Source of the DNA: Rutpela maculata | Lineage: Eukaryota; Arthropoda; Insecta; Coleoptera; Cerambycidae | NCBI GenBank assembly: GCA_936432065.2 | Contig: OW386290.2 | Location: forward strand, 54,578,843 to 54,642,842 | Length of the DNA: 64,000 nucleotides | Direction of reading: 5' to 3' | Part shown: one piece after another, positions 20,592 through 31,752 of the stretch | Layout: every line of letters starts with the position of its first letter | Numbering within the stretch: position 1 is the first letter of the stretch | Notes under the pieces: model-generated | Database searches by the model: none | Seen by the model: the letters and a program-made list of their open reading frames with translations, nothing else | Told to the model about the DNA's origin: nothing | Translations under genes and position numbers: made by a program

Positions 20592-21083
20592 TTAGGAAAA
20601 GAAGAAACAGAGAGACTTAACTGCAGAGGGGATGGAGTTATATATGGTGGAAATATTTTGAGAAAACGATCTTTCAAATATCACGGTTTTATGAACCGGC
20701 GGTGTTAGAGTACCCTTGTGTCTAATATTAATGTTGTGTACATCAGTCCGAAATACAATTTTTCTGAATAAGTAGCTAGGACTATGAGACAGTATTATTT
20801 TATGGTATAATGTAGCGCAATGTAGCTTGCGCCTATTTTTCATGTTTAACCACTTGGCCTCTGGTAATTTGTGACTGACTGGCTCAAATTTTCTGATTCC
20901 ATATACGAATCTCAAACAATAATTCTGAATTTTCTGTATGCGTTGAGATGAAATTGCTGTGAGACAGGACCCATAAACAGTATCACAATAGTTAAAAACA
21001 GAAAGAACCAGAGAATCACATAAAAGTAGTTTAAGCTGTTGATTAAGAATATGTCTGGAATTATAAAGTAATTTTTTCTTCAA
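20592..21083 (-). pseudogene. C-terminal part of the same CR1/Jockey-type polyprotein
   Basis: This 163-residue frame continues the RT past the insertion: KKKLLYNSRHILNQQLK, LCDSLVLSVFNYCDTVYG, RIQKIQNYCLRFVYGIRK, then a C-terminus ending IYNSIPSAVKSLC. These are the thumb and C-terminal regions typical of CR1/Jockey-group elements. It joins logically to the frame ending near 21536 once the intervening repeats are removed. Confidence 0.83.
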
Positions 21084-21394
21084 GCGTATTAAAATGTTTA
21101 AATTATGTCACCAAAAACAGAAGTAGAAGTAGGACATTGTTTTACTAGTAACAAAATGTTAGTACCGAACGCCACCGTAGTGGACATTGTTTTACTAGTA
21201 ACATAATGTTAGTTCCGAAAGCGCCGCCGTAGTGGGTATTGTTTTACTAGTAACATAATGTTAATACCGAAAGCCACCGGTGGCGCGCTATCCACTAGCC
21301 ACTTGTCATATTGTGTCAACATGTAAAACTGTAGTTTGAATATTTGTACATTTATGATAAATAAATGAATTTTTGCATTTTAATACGCTTGAAG
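21079..21394. mobile_element. Insertion bounded by inverted CTTCAAGCGTATTAAAATG with 53-bp tandem repeats inside
   Basis: TTCTTCAAGCGTATTAAAAT near 21077 is matched, inverted, by ATTTTAATACGCTTGAAGAA near 21377. Inside, a ~53-bp unit (ACATTGTTTTACTAGTAACA, then AATGTTAGTACCGAA and CCACCGTAGTGG) is repeated three times at ~21133-21280. It interrupts the RT frame. It may be a small non-autonomous element or an inversion/duplication of the RT sequence at the edges. Confidence 0.6.
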
Positions 21395-21408
21395 AAAAAA
21401 TGGTATAT

Positions 21409-21527
21409 ATTACACGGAGTAGAACGCCTTTTTTTGTGTTTCGCCCAGTTTGCGGCTTCGGCTTCGCCTCAGCCGCAAATCCTGGGCTCAACACAAAAAA
21501 AGAGTGCGTTCTACTCCTAGTAATATA
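21409..21527. mobile_element. Short hairpin MITE (~120 bp)
   Basis: ACGGAGTAGAACGCCTTTTT and TTTGTGTT in the left half pair with AACACAAAAAAAGAGTGCGT and TCTACTCCT in the right half. The inner stem AGTTTGCGGCT/AGCCGCAAAT has a loop of GCTTCGGCTTCGCC type. Almost the whole unit is stem. It sits in the minus-strand retrotransposon. Confidence 0.75.
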
Positions 21528-21535
21528 ATATACTA

Positions 21536-23056
21536 TTAATCTGCATATGGCTTTTTTTAATACAGTTTGAAACATGTTCTTGAAATCTGAGGTCGGTATC
21601 AAGTATTAGTCCTAAATTTTTTATACTGTTTTTTATAGGTATTGTTACGTTATTAATTTTTATGTCAATATTTGAGGTTAGGTTAATCCTATCAGCCGGA
21701 CGGCCGAAAAGCATTCCAGCAGAGTTACTCGGATTTAAATAAAGGCAGTGTTCTAGCGATGTTTCAGAAATTTTTTTAAGTTCGCGACTAACAATTTCAC
21801 AACTACTTTGAAAACTGCTGGGTGTGAAGGAATAAAACAATTGTGTGTCGTCTGCGTACATCTGTATGCTGCATTTTTCGGTCAATGCTGGTAGAAAGGA
21901 TGTGTATATTGTAAATAAAATGGGTCCCAGTATAGAGCTCTGTGGTACCCGGCACGAAAGTTGTTCACTGTCTGAAACCTCTCCATTTAAGACGACCCTT
22001 TGCTTTCTTTCCTGTAAGTAGTTCGCAATAAAAGTTACTGCAGTTGTATCAAAGCCTATATATTTTAAGATTAATAACATAATGTCGTGGTTTATAGTAT
22101 CGAAGGCTTTAGAATAATCAAGCAACACCAGCATAGTACACATTCCAGAATCGATGGATCTAAAAATATGGTCCGTAACATTTAAAAGGGCAGTTGTACA
22201 GCTATGTCCTCTCCTAAAACCAGATTGTGTTTCTGGTAAAACTTTATTTTTTTCAATGTGTTCCATGATTTGACTTTTAACCTCATATTCTAATATTTTT
22301 GACAAGACTGGCAGTAAACTTATCGGCCTTAAATCTTTGAAATCCAGCGGATTTTCAGTTTTAGGTAGAGGAACAACATGTGCTACTTTCCAGGCTTTAG
22401 GAAAAACTGAATTATTGATGCAAAAATTAACAATATGACAAATATATTCTAGAATGAAAGGACAACATAATATGATAAAATTTACGTGCACACCATCAGC
22501 GCCTATAGCCTTAGATTTAATTGATAATAAGTATTTGGAAATGTCTATTTCTGTGACAGCTTTAAATATAAGATTTGAGGTTATAGTTTCTTTAGTATTA
22601 CTGTAATAATTAGCAATTTTATTAACATCTGGTGAAATTTGTGGTATACAGTTTAAAAAATATTTATTTATAGAATTGACATCAGATAAATTAGGCAGTA
22701 TAACTTTTTCACTTGGTTCATTGCGGATGTGCAGTTTTTTGATGGCATCCCATGCTTCTTTGCTATTTCTTTTTTGCACTTGTTGGTTTAGATACGCTTT
22801 CTTCTCGCGTCGAATTGCACCAGTAGTATAGTTTTATAAATCTTTATACTCCTGCCAATATTGCGGAGCTTTAGTTCTTTTAAATTTATTTAAAGCTTTG
22901 TCTCTTAATTTTATAAGTTCGCTGATATTATTAGTAAACATGGGTTGTGTGGCTTTTTATTTATAAATATTTTTAAAGGAGCATGCATATCCATTAAAGT
23001 AATAATATTTTGATTAAAAAATTGTACCTTTCCGTCTATGTCATTAATGTCATAAA
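21536..23056 (-). pseudogene. Reverse transcriptase (main part) of the minus-strand CR1/Jockey-type element
   Basis: A long open frame (down from 22779) plus an upstream segment with PWFTNN-like and RDKALNKFKR residues encodes most of the RT. Visible blocks are IGADGVHVNFIILCC, FKDLRPISLLPVLSKILE, QSGFRRGHSCTTALL, LLDYSKAFDTINHD, SILGPILFTIYTS and YADDTQL (codons at 21847-21858). The catalytic aspartates of both boxes are present. The usual PQGS is PQSS here, and a stop interrupts the upstream linker near 22833. It is a dead copy, but the damage before the insertion is light. Confidence 0.85.
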
Positions 23057-23560
23057 TGTGTAATACATATTTAGAAAATCTTATTTTACATATTATGTTA
23101 CGTTTCGCTTTCTAATTCTATTATATCTGATTGATACCACAATAATAGTTACATTAATATCAGATTGTTTACATCCAGGTTTGCATTTTTAAACTACTTT
23201 TTAGTCCATAGATATTACAAATTTTTAAAACAGCTTCATGTAATATACTGCTTTCTTAAATTGTAATCTAAAATAAGTTCTATATATCAGTTATATAATT
23301 TGAAATGTTTTTCATTAATAAAAAAGCATTTTCCTAATTTTACTAGTAATTCGGGTTCGATTCAAGGTCGTGGCACAGGGTCGTGGTCCTTTTTCAGAGG
23401 AAATTAATCCCAATATACTAGGATATTGACTGTTTCTCTTGTCTTTAAATGTATAGCCCCTCCTGCACAAGACTATTCCAGAACCTTCAGGGATAAAAGA
23501 GTCATATTACCTTATGATGTTTGTTATTATTAGTTATGGAGTGACGCTTATGTTACTATT
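23057..23560. other. Unassigned AT-rich stretch
   Basis: No gene is recognised. A GGGTTCGATTC string at 23347 resembles a tRNA B box but has no A box or cloverleaf partner. Confidence 0.5.
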
Positions 23561-23564
23561 ATTT

Positions 23565-23970
23565 AGGGTATAAATGACGGCGTCATCTGTTGCAATTTCG
23601 CCATTACGACGCTGATAAATAATAATTTGATGGTGGGAAGTTTGAAATCGTGACAACTATATGGTATTTTTAATGCACATTTTTTTTTTTCATTTAATTA
23701 AGTATTGTTTGAGCTATTTCACTTCATACTTTCAAAGTCGAATTCCACCTCCTAGCAAAATATATCTAGTTGTCTGGTCAATAACTTTGAAATTAAGAAT
23801 AATATTTAAAGTTTGTGAAAAGCGTTATGGACGGACACTTACAAATTTTTATAAATGACCGCGTCGTCTACTGTGGTGTCGCCGTCGCGTCGCGATGCAA
23901 AGAAATAATTATTCGATGGCAATAACTTTGAATCTGCGATAACTGTATGGTATTTTTATTTCTAAATATT
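23565..23970 (+). repeat. Two-copy direct repeat (~110 bp, period ~280 bp)
   Basis: TATAAATGACGGCGTCATCT and the following ~100 bp, through ACTATATGGTATTTTTA, at 23568-23680 recur in diverged form at ~23850-23965 (TATAAATGACCGCGTCGTCT ... ACTGTATGGTATTTTTAT). Non-coding. Confidence 0.65.
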
Positions 23971-24205
23971 TTTTATACAGGGTGTTCCTTAATGACGTGC
24001 TAATATTTCAGGGTGTGATTCGTTAAGTCATTTTATGAAGAAAAGTTCTTATAAACATGTGTCTGCAACAGCTTAATTTTTTTGCTACAGGGTGCTGAAT
24101 TTTTTTAGTCGTTATTTTTTAATATCTCAGAAAATACTTTAGATATTATTTTCAATTTTGGTATGTGTTAATAGAATATAAAACCACATATTTTAGTTAG
24201 AAAAG

Positions 24206-24618
24206 TTATTTTATCACTCCATCACTGCAAACATATCCTCTGATATTTTTTACCAAAAAAGTGGTACGATGGTACGGATACAATAAGAAAACAACCAAAA
24301 TTTGCCAAATTTGATGACAAATATTCAGAGCTCTAGCAATCTTCCTCGTACTCGTCTCAGGATGTTCGTCGATTTCCTGCAGCACCGCTTCATCAATTTC
24401 GGGTGTTCTGACAATTCGAGGTCTATTTTCCAAAGTATTTTTTTGGAAACTACCAGTTTCACAAAAACGGCGATGAACAGTCGGAAAGAATCGACTATCT
24501 GGCAAGGCACGATTAGGATATTTTTATTGATACATCTTATGGCTTTTGTTGCATTACCATCTACAAGACCATATACGTAATGCATTGTCGCCAATTCCGC
24601 ATTCGTAAAATTCACCAT
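24206..24618 (-). pseudogene. Transposase N-terminal (helix-turn-helix) remnant of the 3.08-kb transposon
   Basis: From an ATG at 24616-24618 the minus strand reads MVNFTNAELATMHYVYGLVD. A frameshift then gives LPDSRFFPTVHRRFCETGSF, NRPRIVRTPEIDEAVLQEID and HPETSTRKIARALNI. This is the HTH region of a transposase-like family common in insect genomes (DUF4817-like by my recognition). There is one frameshift near 24500, and similarity is lost just after the ALNI segment. The catalytic domain is absent, so only the DNA-binding part survives. Confidence 0.72.
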
Positions 24619-24730
24619 ATTTACTGAGATACTTATCCGAATAAAAACAGCGATAAAATAAAATAAATTCATTGAAACACTAAAAATTGAGGATGAGATG
24701 TTATATACGTATATTTACGTACGTGGTATA

Positions 24731-26598
24731 CAGGGTGATTCTTTTAAGGCGGTCATTAGAATATTTTCCACTTGCAGATGAGATAGCCATTTGAGATTTG
24801 GTACCCTACCCTAGTCGACCATTGCGAGTCCGAAAATAATAATTTCAAAATGGCGGCACTTCCGGAAATACAGGAAGTCGATACCAATTTGCTTATTTTA
24901 AATGGAACACCCTATATATTTTCGACTTTTCGAAATCACCATAAAATTCTGAGTCAAAACATGTAACACACCTTATACCTAAACTGAGCAGTTTCGGAGA
25001 TATTTGACACTTTATAAAAAATTTGACAGGTGCAGCGGTTTGCAAGAACCGTTATAACTTTCTTCGTGTAGGAGATCCTTATTTGCTCTTTGGTACGTAG
25101 AAAGAACACAAGATGAGCTACTTTCTGCAAAAAAAATAGATTCCAAAATAGTATACCAAGTGTATTATTTTTCACGTTACATTTTATCTAATTCAAACCT
25201 CAAAAACTTTTTTATTTCAAATGGAACACCCTGTATTTTTTTACATCAAATTATGTTAAATTAAATTCCCTTTTCTTCTAATATAAGCATGTAGGGGTTA
25301 AAGTTACAACTTTTCGAATTATTGGCGATTCTTTTAAATGTCCAAGAATTTTTAGTAAACATTTTCATCAACTTACCCATGATTAGAAAGAATCATTAAT
25401 GTCAGTCATTCTTTTTTGTTAAAAACGTCAGCACTTTTAAATTACATCCACGAAGACTTTTAGATCTGTTTATTATTTATGGAGAATGTGATGAAGTAAT
25501 AACACCAAGAACATGTAACACATTTGCTAATCGACACCCACTTTATTGTTTCAATTGTTTCATAGGCTTCTACGTTTTTTTGGATAAATTATAATCTTCA
25601 ACAAAAACTTGCAAATAATTCAAAAAGTACATGTGTTAGATATAGGACATGCTGATATAAGTCCACCTCAAATTTAATTCTACATCGATTGCCATAATAA
25701 AATTTGTCACGTGCCATTTGACAGAGCCAAATATTCTAAAATTATCCAATATGCGTTTAACAGTGTATGGTGGATGGTTTCTGTTCTTGTGGGTATCGAG
25801 TAGCAAATGTGTTACATGTTACATGTTCTTGGTATTACTTTATCACATTCTCCATAAATAATAAACAAACCTAAAAGTCTTCGTGGGTGTAATTTAAACG
25901 TGCTGGCGTTTTTTAACATAACAGAGTGACTGACATTAATGATTGTTTCTAATCATAGGTAAGTTGATGGCAATTTTTATTAAAAATTTTTGGACATTAA
26001 GAAAATCGCCAATATTTCGAAAAGTTGTAACTTTAACCCCTACAATGCTTATACTCGAAAAAAGCGAATTTAATTTAACATAATTTGATGTAAAAAAATA
26101 CAGGGTGTTCCATTTGAAATAAAAAAGTTTTTGAGATTTGAATTTGACAAAATGTAACGTGAAGAATAAAACACTTGGTATACTATTTTGGAATCTTTTT
26201 TGTGGAGAGTAGCTCATCTTGTGTTCTTTCTACTTACCAAAGAGCAAATAAGGATCTCCTACGCGAAGAAAGTTATAACGATTCTTGCATACCGCTGCAC
26301 CTGTCAAATTTTTTATAAAATGTCAAATATCTCCGAAACTGCTCGGTTTAGGTATAGGGTGTGCACATGTTTTGACTCGGAATTTTATGATCATTTCGAA
26401 AAGTCAAAAATATATAGGGTGTTCCATTTAAAATAAGCAAGTTGGTATCGACTTCTAGTATTTCCGGAAGTGCCGCCATTTTGAAATTATTATTTTCGGA
26501 CTCGCAATGGTCGATTATGGTAGGGGACCAAATCTCAAATGTCTATCTCATCTGCAAGTGGGAAATATTCTAATAGCCGCCTTAAAAGAATCACTCTG
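24731..26598. mobile_element. 1.87-kb palindromic (foldback) element nested in the transposon
   Basis: The ends CAGGGTGATTCTTTTAAGGC and GCCTTAAAAGAATCACTCTG are inverted copies. Arms of ~830 bp run inwards to a ~200-bp centre near 25560-25780. Paired blocks include CATTTGAGATTTGGTACCC/GGGGACCAAATCTCAAATG, TGGAACACCCTGTATTTTTT and ATGTAACACATTTGCTA. TA flanks it at 24729-24730 and 26599-26600. Both arms carry an internal CACCCTGTA/TACAGGGTG motif, so older ends of the same type were captured or duplicated. No coding frame. Confidence 0.88.
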
Positions 26599-27063
26599 TA
26601 TACGATGGTATATACGATATACGATGAAATGGTTTTGAACACCAACAACTTACTTTATCTCAACAAATGTTGTTTTGAAGATTATGTTTGTAAAAACGTC
26701 ATTTATTTCAGGATAACTTGATTTATGCGTTCAAAAATTATTAGTCAATACTGCTAAATGAAGCAATTTGAATTTAATTGGTTTAATCAAGAACTGTGCG
26801 TCTGACGACAAAAACGCAAGAGACCTAAATATCAGAGGATATGCTTGCAGGGAAGCCACTGGTGAAGCGATATAATAACTTTTCGAACTAAATATGTGTT
26901 TTTATATCCTATTAACACAAACCAAAACTGAAAATAATATCTAAAGTACTTTCTGAGATAAGTATTAAAAATTAATGATTAAAAAAAAATGTGAACTTTT
27001 CTTCATAAAATGTCCCAAGGAATCACCCTGAAATATTAGCACGTCATTAATGAACACCCTGTA

Positions 27064-27520
27064 TAATACAATTAAGTACTTTTTGAGCTATTTAGCTAAA
27101 AGTTGAATTTCACTTAATAGTAAAGTTAATCTGGTGGATTTTGTATTAGCAAGCCATACCTAAACATTATAAGTTGCAAAAATAGAAAAGTTGCTATTTT
27201 TCAAATAGAAAATGCTTTTGTTCTTTAAATATTAGAGCCGAGAAAGATTTTATAAAAAGTGACTAACTATCAACGAGAAAAACACATAATTTGAAAGAAT
27301 AACATATTTTAATTTAAATTCAACAATGTATCAACAAAACATAAAAAACAAAATGGAAGAAAAAAACAAGTGCCTTAATTAAAAAAGCTCATACTACATA
27401 CTACATACTACATACATCATACTACAAGCTAAGCTTGGCTAATATATAAGAGTCCTTTATGAAATAATTTGAGGTTTCTTTATAGTGGAAGACCAGACCC
27501 TCTGAATTCGACACCCTCTA
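27064..27520. other. Unassigned AT-rich stretch with CATAC repeats
   Basis: A short tandem of CATACTA-type motifs lies at ~27393-27425. No gene is recognised. Confidence 0.5.
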
Positions 27521-28214
27521 TACAACTCGCGAACTAAAAAATAGGTAATCTGATGTAAAATAACCTGCTAAACTTGATTTTTGAATTCGCCCATTGATTT
27601 GAGATTGCCAAAATGACCAAATTGGCAATTTTCTAAAAAAAATAAAAATTTATGTGTTATTTTTTGTTTTTCATATAACACGTCATATATTTTTTATTTT
27701 ACTTCAGAATTTTTTAATTTTTTTACATAATATTCTCTAACTATTCTTTGATATGTTGAAAGTAAAAAACTTTACCTAAAAAATAATTAGTTGGCAAAAA
27801 AAAAATAACAACTTTTCTTTGACGCAAAATCTTTAAAATTTGCAGAGTAAAATGTCCGATCGAGGTATCTTTTTTATTTTTAAAGTTAGGTGCCTACTAT
27901 AACCGAAGAAAATGTTCCGAATGAACTAAATAAAATCTTTTATAAGAAGTTTTTTTTGAAATTTTGCTCCCTTTTCGAAATATTCATTGATTGCTTCAGC
28001 GTCCGAACGAATGCGCGCTACTATGAATCGGCCGCAATCGCATCTAGAGCTAAACGCAGGCACGTGCCGGGTGATTATTATGTTCCAGTGTTCATTAATG
28101 TTAAGTTGAAAGTGCTTTTTGTCTCAGTCCTTATATTTAGTGCGTTATAAACACATAGTTTGGCATAATAAATTATAATTACTCGGATAGGAAATCAAAG
28201 GAAACAAGCTAAAA

Positions 28215-28445
28215 ACGTACTCTTCGCCTGTTCACTGGATTTTTATATAATTGTTATACATTCAATAGGATACTTTTCGCAGTTTTTTGTAAATAATGTT
28301 ACTTTTAGACATTTTTAATTTTATAGTACGATCTTAGTTGGTAAAAGACTTGATAAAAAAACTACACCAAACCCCATTTGTGTTTTGAACCCGGGATCCT
28401 TGGATTCCGAGTCAAAAGAACTGCACCACCACCTTACACGTAAAA
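28215..28445 (-). mobile_element. tRNA-derived SINE-like repeat, copy 2
   Basis: On the minus strand the head reads GGTGGTGCAGTTCTTTTGAC ... CCCGGGTTCAAAAC. This resembles a Pol III A box (TGGTGCAGTT, complement at 28421-28431) and B box (GGGTTCAAA, complement at 28384-28392) about 35 bp apart. The body matches 2095-2335. The head is tRNA-like; I cannot assign the parent tRNA. It lies inside the 27521-29985 element. Confidence 0.65.
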
Positions 28446-28844
28446 GAATGTAAATTTTTACATTATAAGACACGAGCTAAAATCATATTTTCACGTTGTA
28501 TATTACATTATGAAATGTATATTTGTAAAATATATAAATATTTAGATATTAAAATGAAATATTATTTCACCAGATTTCTATTCAATTACAAAAACATAAA
28601 AGTTAAAAAATTTTTTTTTCAAATTTAAATCATTAATAACATTTTTGTTTACCGATCGATTTTGTTCAAATGGGGTTCTTAGCTAACACTAATTTACTGT
28701 CCAAATTTCAGTACAATCGGAATTTTCTTTCTTGAGTTATCGTGCTTACAAGAAACGTGGCGGACGGACAGACGGACATTTTGAAAGTTGTTCAGAATTC
28801 GTTCGCTAACACAATGGTATGAAAATTTTTTGTCTGCGAGCGAT

Positions 28845-29301
28845 ATTTACGGTTTTAGAAATGTACCGATCAAATGCAAAATCCGATGACATTTCGGTGT
28901 CTCTAAAACAATATTTAGAACAGAAAAATTTATTTTTATCACTAAATCCAGTTTACCATGCACAATGTAGAAGATCGTATACCCGAACTGCTTATAAAAA
29001 AAATCCGAAATTGTAAATCCTAGTACAGAGAATACAAGTAAAAAGGGCATTTCTGCAATGTGCTATTTACAAGACAGCCTACCAAATTAAGCCCAGAATT
29101 CCAAATGTTTTAGATTTTGGATGGTACCTAAAGGAGGAAATCTTATTTCCGAAGATGATTTCAAAAAGCCCAAAACCCAATTTTATTGAGTTAACTCCAT
29201 TTTGTAAATGTAAATTATATAACTACTACAAGCTGCAAGTGTAGCAAAGCAAACGTGCAATGTAACATAAGTTGTTTATGCGAAGGAAAATGTAATCTTT
29301 A
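28845..29301 (+). pseudogene. Remnant of a cysteine-rich, repeat-associated insect protein
   Basis: A first segment (to 29016) contains PVYHAQCRRSYTRT, a His/Cys pattern. After a frame change there is a segment with GISAMCYLQDS, and at the end CKCSKANVQCNISCLCEGKC immediately before a TAG at 29299-29301. The C-terminal C-x-C...C-x3-C-x-C-x4-C cluster is what I recall from a large family of insect proteins associated with repeats. The middle is missing and at least two frameshifts are present. Function unknown; the cluster may bind zinc. A fragment resembling the central region of the same family lies at 33275. Confidence 0.5.
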
Positions 29302-30062
29302 GTACCCACTTGCTGTTATAATTAATGAAAACATATTTTTTAATGTGTATGTTTCGAGATTATCTACATAATTTTATAACATTTAATTGCAAATAGAAAC
29401 TAAATAATCCGTAGACTCACTTGATTGCTTAAACGACACCACAGATGGGCGACGTTAACAGAAGTTATGCTTTAAATTAATGCGGACGAGTTGCGTGGCC
29501 GCATTCAACAGCGTCATCTTGTTACATGTTACATGAGCCGAATTTCAAAAAAATCTCTTTATAAAAAAGTTTGTTTAAAGTATATGGAACATTTTTCTCG
29601 TTTATACTATAACTCTCTCTTTAAAAATAAAAAAGTTACCTCGATCGGGTATTTTTCAATGCAAATTTTAAAAAACCGCGACAATAGAGGGTAATTATAT
29701 TTTTTTAGGCACTATATTATTAGTTACACTATATTCTTTACCGTCAGCCTGTCCAAGAATATTGGAGGGATAATGTGTAAAATATTGGTCTAAATCGGAA
29801 TTAAAATAAAAAAGAAATGATGTGTTGTGTGCAAAACAAAAATTAACACATAATTTTAAAATTTTTCAAAAAATTTGCGAATTGACCGATTTGGCAATTT
29901 CAAATTAATGTGCGAACTCAAAAATCAAATCTAGAAGGTCATTTTATATATCATCTATTTTTTAGGTGGGTGTTCGCGAGTTGTATAGACTACTTTTAAA
30001 ATGCTTCCTACAGATTGGCTGCTCTCCGACTATTATTTGTTTTGGCATTTATATCATTAGTA

Positions 30063-31750
30063 TAGGAAAAGATTGAAAAAAATTACTGTAACTCGAAAAA
30101 AAATTGTGCAGACTTTAAACTTTAGTTATAAGTGTAAAATAGGCCAGAGTTCACGAAACAAAAAAGTTTAGGAGTTTTACGTATCCGCGGGAACCTATAG
30201 GGGGCAAAAAGAGGTATTTTTGATAAAAAATCTATTTTTCTCTATTTTCTCGGAAAATATGGCATTTACAAAAAAATTATTCAAATAAAAGTTGTTTCTG
30301 GCAAAATTATCTTTAATTTTATAGCAGTAATTAACCAAAATACGACCATTTTTCGATGGGGGGATGGCGGATGGAATTTTTTTCTAAAACAGGTGTCTTA
30401 AAGGAACAAAATAAATTGAGCATCTAGGTGATGCTATATATTAACGAAAAAAAAATTAATTACTGAGCAATTACAATAACAAAATGCACGACATTTTGAT
30501 AACAAAAATGTGAAAACGCACATTGAATAGGCCATAACTTCTTTATTTTTTGATCTAGAAACAATCGGAAAATCATTTTAAAGATTGATTGACCTTTAAT
30601 TTTGTTTCTTAGAACTTTTGATGGAAGTATCACAGTTTCTAAGATATTCAACATTTTAAACTAAATACTTCATCCTAAAAACGGTCAGATGCCATCTATA
30701 AAATAAAATATCTCCAAAACAATCAACCCTACACAAATATATAAACAAAACAAATTTATTCTCAGTTTACAAGCTTTATTTTTGATGTCCACTATATTTT
30801 CTCTTAAACTAATATTTATTGAGATATTCGCAGAGAAACAATAACGTTACGTTTACAGTTTAAAATGCAATTTTTTCTCTAAAGCAAGCGCTGTAAGCCG
30901 ATGAAAAAATTTGAGCGGCTAGGGCACACTATATATTAACGAAAAACAGTACATGGGAGTATATTTCTATTAACAAAATTGCGATGTTTTTATTAAAAAA
31001 AAAATGTGAAAAAGTACATTGTTTCTGTCATAACATCTTTGTTTTTTATGCTATAACAATAAGAAAAAATCATTCGAAAACCTAATTAATAGTTTTTCGT
31101 TTTGGTTATTAACGTTTTTGTCCTAAGTGCCATAGTTTCTGAGATATTTAACATTTAAACTAAATACGTCGTCTTATAAACGTTCGGACGCCATCTTTAG
31201 ACTTCCAGATCTTCGAAACTCTACAAAAACTTCAGCCCTAATTTAGTAGCTTTCTTATTTGTCTCTAGCGTGTTTTTGCTCAATGTAATGCCTTTCGAGT
31301 TATTTGACGAAAACTTATTTGAAATACCACTTTTTCAAGCTAAAATCCCAAATTTTCTAGTAGTTATAAATTAAATCTATCAATAGAAATCCCTCGCATA
31401 ATATAGAAACTTCTTTTTTTTTATGCGTTTACTATTAAGCTGCCAAAAATGAACGAGATCTAATTCATAAAGCATTATTCCGAAGTTAAAACCTCTAGTA
31501 TTTCGGTTAATTATTGCTATAAAATTTAGAAACATCAAATTAAAGATAATTTTGTCAGAAACAACTTTTATTTGAATTATTTTTTTGTAAATGTTTTAAT
31601 TAAAAATACCATTTTTCATCCCCTGTAGGTTCCCACGGATCCGTAAAACTCCTAAACTTTTTTGTTTCGTGAACTTTGCCTTATTTTGAACCTATAACCA
31701 AAGTTTAAGGTCTGCACAATTTTTTTTCGAGATATAGTAAAGTTTTCCTG
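30063..31750. mobile_element. 1.69-kb TIR element with internal ~320-bp direct repeats
   Basis: The ends TAGGAAAAG and CTTTTCCTG-like lead into long inverted arms (~290 bp) sharing CTCGAAAAAAAATTGTGCAG, AAACAAAAAAGTTTAGGAGT and GTTGTTTCTGNCAAAATTAT. TA flanks it at 30061-30062 and 31751-31752. Between the arms, the block at ~30425-30740 (CTATATATTAACGAAAAA ... GAGATATT-like ... ATGCCATCT) recurs at ~30915-31235. No coding region. Confidence 0.8.
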
Positions 31751-31752
31751 TA

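Larger units (their letters stand above)
20262..23056 (-). mobile_element. CR1/Jockey-type non-LTR retrotransposon, 5'-truncated, minus strand
   Basis: On the minus strand it reads from the linker after the endonuclease (a DINDIDGKVQFF segment at ~23050) through reverse transcriptase to a 3' UTR. The tail has an AATAAAG signal and an (ATT)n end near 20262. A (TA)n tract lies at ~20440-20490 in the 3' UTR. The endonuclease itself is missing. The coding region is interrupted by an insertion at ~21090-21535. Confidence 0.82.
23978..27061. mobile_element. 3.08-kb TIR DNA transposon with long terminal arms, transposase remnant and nested foldback
   Basis: The left end CAGGGTGTTCCTTAATGACG pairs with the right end CGTCATTAATGAACACCCTG. 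Inverted similarity extends ~280 bp inwards (to CAGAGGATATGCTTGCAG on the right, its partner at ~24225). TA flanks it at 23976-23977 and 27062-27063. A transposase-like fragment lies just inside the left arm and a second TA-flanked element (24731-26598) is nested inside. The TA target and CAGGG ends suggest the IS630-Tc1/mariner superfamily. The coding part is truncated, so it is now inactive. Confidence 0.85.
27521..29985. mobile_element. 2.46-kb TIR element with ~150-bp ends, TA target site
   Basis: The left end TACAACTCGCGAAC and right end GTTCGCGAGTTGTA are inverted. Similarity extends ~150 bp (TTGATTTTTGAATTCGC on the left, GCGAACTCAAAAATCAA on the right, plus GGCAATTT blocks on both sides). 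TA lies at 27519-27520 and 29986-29987. Inside are a SINE-like copy (28215-28445) and a cysteine-rich protein remnant (28845-29301). No transposase is recognised. Class uncertain beyond the TA target. Confidence 0.8.

Noticed and set aside
23345..23375. GGGTTCGATTC, a tRNA B-box-like string
   Set aside because: No A box at the right distance and no cloverleaf can be drawn.
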